Positions 31,622 to 39,921 of a stretch of DNA of 55,821 bases are shown piece after piece. A program made the translations under genes and the position numbers. This DNA is from Desulfococcaceae bacterium (GTDB lineage Bacteria > Desulfobacterota > Desulfobacteria > Desulfobacterales > Desulfosalsimonadaceae). The stretch covers positions 1 through 55,821 of the forward strand of contig JAQYVU010000018.1 in NCBI GenBank assembly GCA_030145385.1, written 5' to 3'. How positions within the stretch are numbered: position 1 is the first letter of the stretch; each line of letters opens with the position of its first letter. The notes under the pieces were generated by a model, which had not been told where the DNA came from, searched no databases, and was given only the letters and a program-made list of their open reading frames with translations.

Positions 31622-32920
31622 ATGTGTGATACCCAGGTACTGATTAAAAACAATGTCGTTTATTTTGCTAAAAACAGTGACCGGGAACCCGGCGAAACGC
31701 AACTGGTTGTCCGCATACCGCCCGAATCAAATGATAAACAGCAAAAGTTGCAAACGACCTATATTACCATTGAGCAAACACCAAGCCGTCATGGGGTTAT
31801 CTTAAGCAAGCCGTTCTGGATATGGGGCGCTGAAATGGGGGCAAATGACCGGGGGGTGGTTATTGGAAATGAAGCAATCTATTCCCGGGCGATTGATAAA
31901 AAGCGCGGGCTGATCGGCATGGATCTCCTTCGACTGGGGCTCGAACGGGGCGATACGGCCGAGCATGCCATGCATGTGATTATTGAATTGATCGAGAAAT
32001 ACGGGCAGGGGGGTGTTTGCGGATATCGGGACCAGCGCATGCGGTATGACAACAGTTTTATTATCGCTGATGCAGAACAAGCTTGGATCCTGGAAACTGC
32101 CGGCCGTTTCTGGGTTGCCAAAAAAGTGATGTTCTTTGCGGCTATTTCAAATTGCCTGACCATTGGTGAAGACTTTGATCTTAAGTCTGAAGGTCTTGAG
32201 GACATGGCAAAACAAAAAGGGTTGTTTAAGTCCAAAGCCGATTTTAGTTTTAAGAAAACCTTTGATACCCGTTTTATTCCATATTTTGCCGCTTCCCGTC
32301 AGCGTCTTCAGTCAGGTCATAACTGTCTTCAGCAGACATTTCAGGAGCCGCAGATTAACATTCAGCAGATGATGAATAATCTCCGGACCCATTATGACCA
32401 ATCCGCATCGCCTGACAGCGGAACAAACCGTGACATCTGTATGCACGCCGGAGGTTTTATTCGAAGAAGCCAGACCTGCGGTTCGATGGTGTCAAGACTC
32501 TGGGATAAACACAGCCTCCACTTTTGTACAGGGACTTCCGCGCCCTGCATGTCGATTTTTAAACCCGTTTCCTTTGACCTTGATATCGATTTCAGCGTCT
32601 TGAACCCGGACGAAAAAACCGTTGAGGGGTCTTTGTGGCAGAATCATGAATACATTCACCGGCGTCTGGTTTTTATGGATAAAAAACGACATGTGCTGCA
32701 GGAGTCGATCGCCCGGACAGAAAATGAGATGTTGTCTGTTTTTGAAGAAAATAATTTTGATCCTTCTGCCGATGACATGATAAAAGCCGATGATATTGTT
32801 CGGAAATGGACGGACCGGTGTTTCCATGAATATCGGCATCACACGTTTCATTATCCATCCATGAGCCTGTATGGCAGGTTCTGGAAAAAGACAAACGAGC
32901 AGGACGGGTTTATTCTTTAA
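31622..32920 (+). CDS. C69-family (secernin-type) Ntn hydrolase
   Basis: The 432-residue protein begins MCDT, so Cys2 becomes the N-terminal nucleophile when Met is removed, as in peptidase family C69 dipeptidases and secernins. Further family features are YFAKNSDREPGETQ near 14-27, WIWGAEMGANDRGVVIGNEA near 67-86 and the stretch AEQAWILETAGRFWVAKKV near 150-168. Such enzymes cleave dipeptides or amide bonds. The ATG at 31622 has an AAAGGATG site upstream. It is followed by a hairpin and the convergent S45 hydrolase, giving two amide-bond hydrolases back to back. Confidence 0.82.
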   Translation: MCDTQVLIKNNVVYFAKNSDREPGETQLVVRIPPESNDKQQKLQTTYITIEQTPSRHGVILSKPFWIWGAEMGANDRGVVIGNEAIYSRAIDKKRGLIGMDLLRLGLERGDTAEHAMHVIIELIEKYGQGGVCGYRDQRMRYDNSFIIADAEQAWILETAGRFWVAKKVMFFAAISNCLTIGEDFDLKSEGLEDMAKQKGLFKSKADFSFKKTFDTRFIPYFAASRQRLQSGHNCLQQTFQEPQINIQQMMNNLRTHYDQSASPDSGTNRDICMHAGGFIRRSQTCGSMVSRLWDKHSLHFCTGTSAPCMSIFKPVSFDLDIDFSVLNPDEKTVEGSLWQNHEYIHRRLVFMDKKRHVLQESIARTENEMLSVFEENNFDPSADDMIKADDIVRKWTDRCFHEYRHHTFHYPSMSLYGRFWKKTNEQDGFIL

Positions 32921-32925
32921 CGGGG

Positions 32926-32957
32926 CATTCCCTCCGGCTTTAAAACCGGAGGGAATG
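32926..32957. terminator. Hairpin between convergent genes, probable terminator
   Basis: A perfect 12-bp GC-rich stem (32926-32937 with 32946-32957, eight-base AT-rich loop) begins six nucleotides after the C69 gene and ends ten before the stop of the convergent S45 gene. It lacks a clear T-run on either side, so termination is likely but not certain. Confidence 0.6.
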
Positions 32958-32967
32958 GATACCTTGA

Positions 32968-35382
32968 TCAGTCAAACAGCGGGAAGGGACGGTGGTCAAA
33001 ACTGTCATAAACAGGGACCATGCTGAAAAAATTGGGATCTAATATAGGGGAAAAACCCGGTCCCATGAGAATATTACCCGATTCTCCTAAGGGAAACATA
33101 CTTTCAATGCGAACCGGTCCTTGTTTTCCATATTCCACACAATGGGCATAGGTGGATCGCGAAGAAAACGGCATGTCATGAACTATGCCTATCATATTAT
33201 GGTTAAAGGGGATGACACCCCGCGCATCTACTCCCCAGGGCTGTGGGCCCATGGCTGTGAGAACCGTGTCTAATGCCGCTACAATAATTTTTTCGGCGGT
33301 CTGGGGTGCTTTCGGGTCCATCAAATTCCGGAACCAATCATATTGATTCGCTATACCTGAACCCGACCCTGCCAGGCCGTGCAGCAGGACATTAAAGAGA
33401 ATTGATTTTCGTTCGGTCAGCACCAGTTTCTCCCCGTCCATAATGCCGAGTTCGTCAAGAAATGTTAATTCAATCACCGCACGAATCCACTGGTCCATCA
33501 GAATCCAGGCATCGGCACGATCCATTCCAAATGCCCATTGGGAAGGCCCGCCGGCGACAAAATGTCCGTCCCATGCGTCCATCAGATTAATCGCCGCCTC
33601 TCGCTCAGGCGTTAAACCGGCCGCAGAAACGGCTGCCGTGAATTCTGTGTCCACAAATTTCCATGGATTTCCGCCGCCGAGAAAAGAATCCGTGGTGGCA
33701 ATATTTAGGGCTAAATTGCGTACATCATCATAGCTGACCTTGCCGTTTTCTGCGAGCTGTTCATCAAAATAATCATAAATAACCTGGGTTCGGTGACAGG
33801 GCCCGTAAATGGCACCAGCGGAATTAAAACCGGATGGATATGATGCACTGGTCTTGTTGTTCCAACCCGCATACCATCCGCGGGGAGTATTCTGGTCATG
33901 CGACAGCGGTCTGACAAGGCCCGCATCCCATTCAAGCTGCTGTCCTGAAAACAAACCTTGGGGCAATCGCCATTCACCGGGAGATCTTATGGGATCTCGT
34001 CCGGACATCCAGTAGGCAATATCTCCTTTTTTATCCGCATAACAAAAATGCTGACTCACAGCGACCTGTTCAAGGCCGCGCTGGAATTTTTTAATGTTGT
34101 GTGCTTTGCTAAGTTCAATAAAAGCAGTGATCGTGTCAAACTCATATCCCCAATGGGCATACTTCCAGGCAACAATAGGATTTTTAAGGCTTGGTTCAAA
34201 TGTAGCGGGATTATACGGAAGCGGATTGACAATCGGCCCATGGCCGGATCGATAAACAGGCAGCAGCGTATCCGCTTCCCCGCGTACGTGAATGGTTTCA
34301 ATTCGGTGCAGGGATACGTCGGAAGGCTTCTCAAAATAATAATCGGTTGTGTGCGCATGACCGACCTGCATTGACCATGCATGATGCGGTGTGCGACCAA
34401 TAACGATTCCCGGCAGGCCGGGTACGTTCATTCCTGATACATTAAAACCGCCGGCACGGATCGATCCTTCCATTACAATAGACGGCACGGAAAACCCCAT
34501 CTGGGGACCGGAGTAAATAATCGGGTTTCCGGACTCGGTATGATCACCGGAAACCACCCAGGCATAACTGCCCATTTTAATATGCGCATTGATTTTTTTA
34601 AGATTTTGAATCACATTTTTGCGGGTTTTGAGCATATCTTTAACTGCTTTGAGTGGTTTGTAAGATAATCCTTTTAATACTGCCGGCTCAGAGGCGACGG
34701 TTGCAGTCACGGCGGCATCCGGCGCATAATCAATGTATGTCGGTGCGGTCGGGTCGTTTGTCCGGCGCAGGTCATTAAACATGAGCAGCGCGTTTGGCAA
34801 ACCGAATTTGTATTCAAGTGTCATGAGAAGTTCGGCATTTTCAAGCTGGGTCATGTTAAGCGCTTCAGGATCAAAATTACGCAGCATCATAGCGGTCCAG
34901 GCCAAAACATCTTTTTCGCTCCAGGCATCGGGCATTATGCCCATCGCTAAAAACTCAAAAGGCACCTGGGCCGGGTCTGTGCTGAATTCCGCAATGCGTC
35001 TGTTTATCCCGCTCACATAACCGCTCACAACTTTTTTGGTATTGGTTTTCAGGTTATCAAATCCAGCCTGGAGTTCATCGTCAGAGTAGCCGATTGTCCG
35101 CATAAAAATATCTGTTTCCAGCTGACTGGCTCCAAATATTTCTGATAATTTTCCCAGGGACTGCCGTCTGTAAAGTTCCATCTGCCATAACCGGTCGGTA
35201 GCTACCGCATAACCGACTGCCTCAAAGATTTCATAGCAGGTGGCATCATCCGGTCCGGTGATAAACCACACACCCTTGTCATCCCGGGTTGTCTCAATCT
35301 CATTGGCAATTGATTCCGAAGGGGTGTTTAACAACGCAAAGGCAACAGTAATACTCATAAAATACAGGAATAGTTTTTTCAT
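32968..35382 (-). CDS. Exported penicillin-acylase-family (S45) amidohydrolase
   Basis: From the ATG at 35382 (AGGAGG ribosome site) the 804-residue precursor has a signal peptide (MKKLFLYFMSITVAFALL), an alpha-chain segment, a spacer and a beta chain. The self-cleavage and catalytic serine is Ser272 in GSYAWVVSG, the expected Gly-Ser-x-x-Trp context. VGHAHTTDYYFE and the late PFNHNMIGI region also fit. The family cleaves amide bonds in penicillins, cephalosporins or N-acyl-homoserine lactones in the periplasm; the substrate here is unknown. A longer in-frame reading to 35544 has no signal-peptide logic. A strong hairpin lies 61-111 nt upstream of its start. Confidence 0.85.
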   Translation of the reverse strand: MKKLFLYFMSITVAFALLNTPSESIANEIETTRDDKGVWFITGPDDATCYEIFEAVGYAVATDRLWQMELYRRQSLGKLSEIFGASQLETDIFMRTIGYSDDELQAGFDNLKTNTKKVVSGYVSGINRRIAEFSTDPAQVPFEFLAMGIMPDAWSEKDVLAWTAMMLRNFDPEALNMTQLENAELLMTLEYKFGLPNALLMFNDLRRTNDPTAPTYIDYAPDAAVTATVASEPAVLKGLSYKPLKAVKDMLKTRKNVIQNLKKINAHIKMGSYAWVVSGDHTESGNPIIYSGPQMGFSVPSIVMEGSIRAGGFNVSGMNVPGLPGIVIGRTPHHAWSMQVGHAHTTDYYFEKPSDVSLHRIETIHVRGEADTLLPVYRSGHGPIVNPLPYNPATFEPSLKNPIVAWKYAHWGYEFDTITAFIELSKAHNIKKFQRGLEQVAVSQHFCYADKKGDIAYWMSGRDPIRSPGEWRLPQGLFSGQQLEWDAGLVRPLSHDQNTPRGWYAGWNNKTSASYPSGFNSAGAIYGPCHRTQVIYDYFDEQLAENGKVSYDDVRNLALNIATTDSFLGGGNPWKFVDTEFTAAVSAAGLTPEREAAINLMDAWDGHFVAGGPSQWAFGMDRADAWILMDQWIRAVIELTFLDELGIMDGEKLVLTERKSILFNVLLHGLAGSGSGIANQYDWFRNLMDPKAPQTAEKIIVAALDTVLTAMGPQPWGVDARGVIPFNHNMIGIVHDMPFSSRSTYAHCVEYGKQGPVRIESMFPLGESGNILMGPGFSPILDPNFFSMVPVYDSFDHRPFPLFD

Positions 35383-35442
35383 GTTGATATTCCTCCTTAT
35401 TATCGGTTTACGTTTTAAGGTGAGATTGTATTGTACTGTGGT

Positions 35443-35493
35443 AGCGGAATTGCTCCCGGCAGAAGTGCATCGCCTGTCGGGAGCAATCCCGCT
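35443..35493. repeat. Strong palindrome upstream of the S45 gene
   Basis: Two 20-nt arms (35443-35462 and 35474-35493) pair with only two mismatches around an 11-nt loop; the core is TTGCTCCCG against CGGGAGCAA. It lies in the presumed 5' leader of the minus-strand S45 gene. It could be a regulatory hairpin, an upstream terminator or a dispersed palindromic repeat. Confidence 0.65.
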
Positions 35494-36308
35494 GAATTTG
35501 CTTTTGCGTATCATGTCCGTTACAATTTGAGTGCTCTCAATCATGAAACCACCTGGCCCGGCATGTACTGTCCTGGGAAATCATTCTTTTGAAGGGAAAA
35601 CCGACTAAAAATATCAATCGGTATATTCTATTATTCTAATTATCCTAAATTAAAAAAAACTCAATTGGTCCTTGGAAGGATTTTTATTAAAAAATAAATT
35701 GTAAATCAGCAGCTTGTATCAAACCATCGACCTAAGTCATTTTGATTTTATTTTTTTTATCTTAACGGAAATGATTCGAACCGAATAACAAAGAGAGTTA
35801 TTGCACAATGGATCAATTGGTCAGCCGTTTCATTTATCATTTTCCAACCCGTGGATAATCCTCCAATCAAAAGACGGCAATCGACAGCCCTCTGTTTAAA
35901 TTGATCAACCATCGCAAGCATTGTGTTGGCAAGTGTACATCGCTAATAATCCCAAATCAGAGGGCTGAATTTTTCCCTGATATTTGGAGAGCAGCATAAA
36001 ATTGATATGATGTGAAAGGCCATATTTTGTGGTGAGTCGAATGGCTATTGAAGTCTGCAATGGAGGGATGGGGTTTTATGGCGAGAACTGCCAGATTCAA
36101 GGTGCAGAATTTATGAGAGACAGCAATATTTTCACGGATATCAAGTTATGTCCTCAGGCTGTCGGCATAAAATTCGGCAGCATTTTAACACCGCCTTTTA
36201 ATGCCATTGTTCGAAGGTATTACTTATTATTTTAAATTCCATTTTCAAGTAAATCAAAAAAATTGGTGATACTGATAATGCAGTTGAATCGGTCAAAATA
36301 ATTAAAGC
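35494..36308. other. Long intergenic region before the GRE locus
   Basis: About 800 bases with no recognised gene. A 68-codon plus-strand frame (36029-36235) and a roughly 55-codon minus-strand frame near 35760-35940 resemble nothing I know and have no convincing ribosome sites. The stretch has the patchy look of decayed mobile-element DNA, but no transposase motif survives. Confidence 0.4.
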
Positions 36309-36327
36309 GGGTCATCATGACCCACTT
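36309..36327. other. Perfect palindrome GGGTCA-TCA-TGACCC with ACTT tail
   Basis: The 15-nt core is a perfect inverted repeat with a three-base centre, about 110 nt upstream of the sigma-54 promoter. Two readings are possible. It may be an upstream activator site for the sigma-54 regulator at 51452-53266. Alternatively, the following TGACCCACTTT...CCCATTTTTTCTTGATCG looks like the short multiple terminal repeats of IS21-family elements, so it may be a relic end. A near copy lies at 53800-53818. Confidence 0.5.
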
Positions 36328-36431
36328 TCCTGGACAACAACGCCCATTTTTTCTTGATCGTCCTTCCTGAAAAATTCAAAAATTTCATTAAATAACATCA
36401 TAACAAATACTTATTTTAGTAATCATATTCT

Positions 36432-36447
36432 TGGCACTCTCCTTGCA
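36432..36447 (+). promoter_or_regulatory. Sigma-54 (-24/-12) promoter of the GRE operon
   Basis: The sequence TGGCAC-TCTCC-TTGCA matches the sigma-54 consensus at every conserved base, with GG at -24 (36433-36434) and GC at -12 (36445-36446). It predicts a start near 36458, about 68 nt before the first gene, and fits the sigma-54 activator encoded at the end of the locus. Confidence 0.85.
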
Positions 36448-36525
36448 GTTCAACTAGACATCATTAAAGAAAACACTCTCATTTGACCATTCAAAAATAG
36501 ACCGGTTAGGCAGGGAGATCCCCCA

Positions 36526-36945
36526 ATGGATCAGAAAAAAATGAATATGGAAAAAAAGATTCGCGTACTGGTGGCGAAGCCGGGACTGGACGGGCATGAG
36601 CGGGGCGCCCATGTAGTGGCCTACGGCTTAAGAGATGCCGGCTTTGAAGTGATTTACACCGGTCTGCGGCAGACAACCAAACAGATTGTCAATACCGCTA
36701 TTCAGGAAGATGTGGATGTGATCGGCCTTTCAATCCTTTCCGGCGCGCATCTGTCGCTCAGCCAAAAAGTGATCGAAGGCCTCAAGACCCAAGACGCTGA
36801 AGATATCATAGTGATCGTCGGCGGAATTATTCCTGAGGAAGACATTCCCCTTTTAAAGGCTATGGGGGTTTGCGAAGTGTTTACAGCCGGAACACCAGTG
36901 TCCGCGATATCGGATTTCATCTCGGCTTCAATTTCATCTAACTGA
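36526..36945 (+). CDS. B12-binding small subunit of acyl-CoA mutase
   Basis: The 139-residue protein is a stand-alone cobalamin-binding domain of the methylmalonyl-CoA mutase family. It shows the base-off/His-on signature DGHERG (DxHxxG; His near 24), LSILSGAH (the SxL motif) and GGIIPEEDIPLL near 103-114. It binds adenosylcobalamin and works with the catalytic subunit encoded 54 nt downstream. GGGAG lies before the ATG. In a fumarate-addition locus the expected job is to move the thioester carbonyl of an alkylsuccinyl-CoA to give an alkylmalonyl-CoA; this assignment rests on context. Confidence 0.9.
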   Translation: MDQKKMNMEKKIRVLVAKPGLDGHERGAHVVAYGLRDAGFEVIYTGLRQTTKQIVNTAIQEDVDVIGLSILSGAHLSLSQKVIEGLKTQDAEDIIVIVGGIIPEEDIPLLKAMGVCEVFTAGTPVSAISDFISASISSN

Positions 36946-36999
36946 TTATCGACGGTTTTGTTCCAGCAGTCGTTGTTTTTCAGATGTAAGGAAAATATC

Positions 37000-38757
37000 A
37001 TGTCAGGTAACAGTAATCCCATGGAAAAATTCGAAACAGCGGAAACACAATGGAAACAAAATATCCTCGATAAACGGCTCAAAAGGTTTAATCTGTCAAA
37101 AAGTCCCACCCGATTTTATTCCCCCCTTGCAAACAAAAATTCGGATTTTCTGGAAAATGTCGGTTTTCCCGGACAGTATCCTTTTACCGCGGGCAGCAAC
37201 CCCTTTGATTTCTGGCGGGCGTATGCAGAAGATGCCGCTAAAATGGGGTATCGACCGGATTGGGGGGGCGCTGGCGGAGTCGGTAAATATGGCGGGTTCG
37301 GGACGGCTGAAGATTACAGGGACTACCTGATCCGCATGCATGCCATGGGACGGACCGGTGGTCCGAATATGGCTTTTGACCTGGTCACCCAGTGCGGATA
37401 TGACTCGGACAGCGATTACGCGGAAGGCGAAGTCGGCCGTGTGGGTGTTGCAATCGATTCTTTCAGGGACTTTGCCACGATTTATGAGCCGTATACCGGA
37501 GATCTTGGCATCGACAAAGTCCCTTCCAACTTTACCATCAATGCGCCCGCGGCCATCATCATCGCCATGTACGCAATTCTGGCGGATAAACGGGGAATTC
37601 CCCTAGATAAGCTGCGGGGCACTCCTCAGAATGATATTTTAAAGGAATTTATTGCCCGGGGAACCTATATTTACCCGCCGGAGCAGTCGCTTCGGCTTTT
37701 CCGCGACATCTGTGTTTTCTGCACCCGACATATGCCCAAGCTGAACATCAACAGCATCGGCGGCTATCATATCCGGGAAGCCGGGGCCACCCGCGAACAG
37801 GACCTGGCATTTTCCATGGCCAATGCGGCGGCTTATATCCAGGCAGGAATTGCCGGCGGCCTTGACGTGGACAGTTTTGCGCCCAAACAGACCTTTAATG
37901 CGTTTGGCGGGAGCATGGAAATTTATCAGGAGATTGCCCTGCAGCGGGCAGCCCGGCGAATTTACGCGCGAATGCTCAAGGAGCGGTTTAAAGCGAAGAA
38001 TCCCCGGAGCATGATGATCCGTCAGCCGATCACCGCTCACATCGGATGCGTGTCAACCACACTGCAGCGGCCATTGAACAATCTAACCCGTGCTGTTGTC
38101 GGCGGAATGGCAGCCGGCATGTCCGGAGGCATGCCCGGAGTTTTCCCGCCCTATGATGAGCCGTTAGGCCTTGGCCATAGCCAGGAGGCGGTTCAGCTCC
38201 AGCTCGATGCCACCCGAATCCTCATATACGAGGCAAAAGTGGCGGATGTGAATGACCCGTGGGCTGGTTCTTATTTTATGGAATCCCTGACTGATGACAT
38301 AGAGGCCCGGGCCACGGCTGAAATGGAAAAAATCGAGAAAATGGGCGGGGCTGTGGCAGCCATTGAAAGCGGGTATATGCAGAAGGCGGTGTCAAAAAGC
38401 GCCTATGAAAAACAGAAGCAGATTGAACGCCAGGAAGAATTTGTGGTGGGGGTCAACTGTTTTAACGATGACAATGAAATCAGTGTGAATGTCAACCGGG
38501 AAGTCGAAGCATCGTATGATCCGGAATTATTAAAAAGCGCGGAAGACAGGCAGCAGCAGAAACTGAAAAAGCTAAAAAGGCAGAGAAACAGCAAGGCAGT
38601 TTCATCCGCACTGTCTGCCTTAAAGGCCCATGCGAAAGATGAAAGCGTAAATCTGATGGTCGATATCTGTGAGTGTGTTCGAAATGATGTCACGCTTCAG
38701 GAGATGTGTGATGTTTTACGGGAGGTTTTTGGTGAATTTCAACAATCCAAATTGTGA
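37000..38757 (+). CDS. Acyl-CoA mutase catalytic (large) subunit, methylmalonyl-CoA-mutase type
   Basis: From the ATG at 37000 (TAAGGA site) the product is 585 residues, an (alpha/beta)8 substrate domain without its own B12 domain. Family landmarks are FDLVTQCGYDSDS, GTPQNDILKEFIARGTYIYPP, SIGGYHIREAGAT and DPWAGSYFMESLTD. By hand alignment the residues that select dicarboxylic acyl-CoA in methylmalonyl-CoA mutase, Tyr89 and Arg207 of the Propionibacterium enzyme, are kept as Tyr97 (KYGGF) and Arg220 (IARGTY). The RPWTIR stretch is replaced by a longer glycine-rich segment, and the region around MSGGMPGVFPPYDEP also departs from standard mutases. A divergent enzyme for a bulkier substrate is likely. 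A 125-bp palindrome begins at its stop codon. Confidence 0.88.
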   Translation: MSGNSNPMEKFETAETQWKQNILDKRLKRFNLSKSPTRFYSPLANKNSDFLENVGFPGQYPFTAGSNPFDFWRAYAEDAAKMGYRPDWGGAGGVGKYGGFGTAEDYRDYLIRMHAMGRTGGPNMAFDLVTQCGYDSDSDYAEGEVGRVGVAIDSFRDFATIYEPYTGDLGIDKVPSNFTINAPAAIIIAMYAILADKRGIPLDKLRGTPQNDILKEFIARGTYIYPPEQSLRLFRDICVFCTRHMPKLNINSIGGYHIREAGATREQDLAFSMANAAAYIQAGIAGGLDVDSFAPKQTFNAFGGSMEIYQEIALQRAARRIYARMLKERFKAKNPRSMMIRQPITAHIGCVSTTLQRPLNNLTRAVVGGMAAGMSGGMPGVFPPYDEPLGLGHSQEAVQLQLDATRILIYEAKVADVNDPWAGSYFMESLTDDIEARATAEMEKIEKMGGAVAAIESGYMQKAVSKSAYEKQKQIERQEEFVVGVNCFNDDNEISVNVNREVEASYDPELLKSAEDRQQQKLKKLKRQRNSKAVSSALSALKAHAKDESVNLMVDICECVRNDVTLQEMCDVLREVFGEFQQSKL

Positions 38758-38881
38758 TGGCGTCGTTAAACAACCCATCTGCTTCGTTATAGCAATTTTT
38801 CATCCACTCAACATACGAAAAGTATGCCTTCACAGATGAAAAATCACTACGCCTTGCATATGGGCCTTTTAACTTAGCCAT
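38757..38881. repeat. 125-bp palindromic repeat, copy A
   Basis: Starts ATGGCGTCGTTAAA and ends TTAGCCAT, overlapping the last base of the mutase stop codon. Both halves pair along most of their length; the strongest stems are ATTTTTCATC/GATGAAAAAT and the central CATAC-GAAAA-GTATG. It is 77% identical without gaps (96 of 125 positions, counted by eye) to copy B at 45504-45628. Read on the minus strand, both copies keep an open frame (MAKLKGPYARRS... here). Confidence 0.85.
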
Positions 38882-38914
38882 CGATGATCGTAAATCTGCA
38901 TTTTCGAAACCGAT

Positions 38915-39892
38915 ATGTTTAAAAAAATGGAAAAAGCTAAGCAAATCGAAAATTCTTGGGACAGTCTGGTCGCCGGTGTCCGGGCCGGAAATGTCCGGGC
39001 CATGGCGCGGCTGATTACAAGGGTGGAAGATCGGGAACCCGGGTGGAAAGATGCCATGAAAGCCATCTGGCCGCATACCGGTAATGCCCGGATTTTCGGG
39101 ATCACCGGTTCACCGGGCACGGGCAAAAGCTCGTTGACCTGTGAAATTGCCGCAGAACTTGTCAGCCGGGGTCTCAGTGTCGGCATCATTGCAGTGGATC
39201 CCTCAAGCCCGTTTACCGGCGGCGCATTGCTTGGGGACCGGCTGCGCATGAAGAAGATTTTTAATCTGAAAGATATTTTCATCCGATCCATGGCCACCCG
39301 GGGAATGCTCGGCGGCCTGAGCCAGGCAGCCCGGGACGTTGTCCGGATAATGGATGCGTTTGGAAAGGATATTATCCTGATCGAGACGGTCGGGGTTGGC
39401 CAGGACGAGATAGAGGTGGTCAAAGCAGCGGATCTGGTGATGATGGTTTGTATTCCGGGCCAGGGAGACGGTATCCAGGCCTTAAAAGCCGGGGTCATGG
39501 AAATCGCGGATCTTTATATCATCAATAAGGCCGACCTGCCCGGAACCGATGAAGTGATGGCGGACATTCAGGGAATGCTGGAGTTGTCCTCCGAAATAGG
39601 ATATCCGGTTGCCCCGGTATTGAAAACATCCGCACTAAAAAATCAAGGTATCAAGGATCTGGTAGAAACGCTTCTGACCCATCAGGCCGGAAAAAATAAG
39701 CAGGAATTTAAACGTGGAATTCAGGTGAAAGAAGAAATTCTTACGCTCATGGAAAGGGAAGTGTTCCGCAGTATCCGGAGCCGATGGGAGCACAGCGGAG
39801 AACTTGCCGAGGCCGTGCAGCAGATGATTGATAAGAAAAAGGACCCGTATTCTACGGTCACGGAAATGCTGGATCACATTTTGAAAGAATAA
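38915..39892 (+). CDS. MeaB/ArgK-type GTPase chaperone of B12-dependent mutase
   Basis: The 325-residue G3E GTPase has Walker A GSPGTGKSSLT near 65-75, DPSSPFTGGALLGDRLRM, ETVGVGQDEIEV and NKAD near 205. MeaB proteins gate adenosylcobalamin loading and protect or repair the mutase. Its place after the two mutase subunits supports that role. The ATG at 38915 has no good ribosome site, and the palindromic repeat lies just upstream, so its translation may be low or coupled through mRNA structure. Confidence 0.9.
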   Translation: MFKKMEKAKQIENSWDSLVAGVRAGNVRAMARLITRVEDREPGWKDAMKAIWPHTGNARIFGITGSPGTGKSSLTCEIAAELVSRGLSVGIIAVDPSSPFTGGALLGDRLRMKKIFNLKDIFIRSMATRGMLGGLSQAARDVVRIMDAFGKDIILIETVGVGQDEIEVVKAADLVMMVCIPGQGDGIQALKAGVMEIADLYIINKADLPGTDEVMADIQGMLELSSEIGYPVAPVLKTSALKNQGIKDLVETLLTHQAGKNKQEFKRGIQVKEEILTLMEREVFRSIRSRWEHSGELAEAVQQMIDKKKDPYSTVTEMLDHILKE

Positions 39893-39921
39893 AAATGTTA
39901 ATCTTTGTTGAGGAGTGATTT

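Noticed and set aside
36029-36235. 68-codon frame upstream of the sigma-54 promoter
   Set aside because: No recognisable motif or ribosome site; the surrounding DNA looks decayed.
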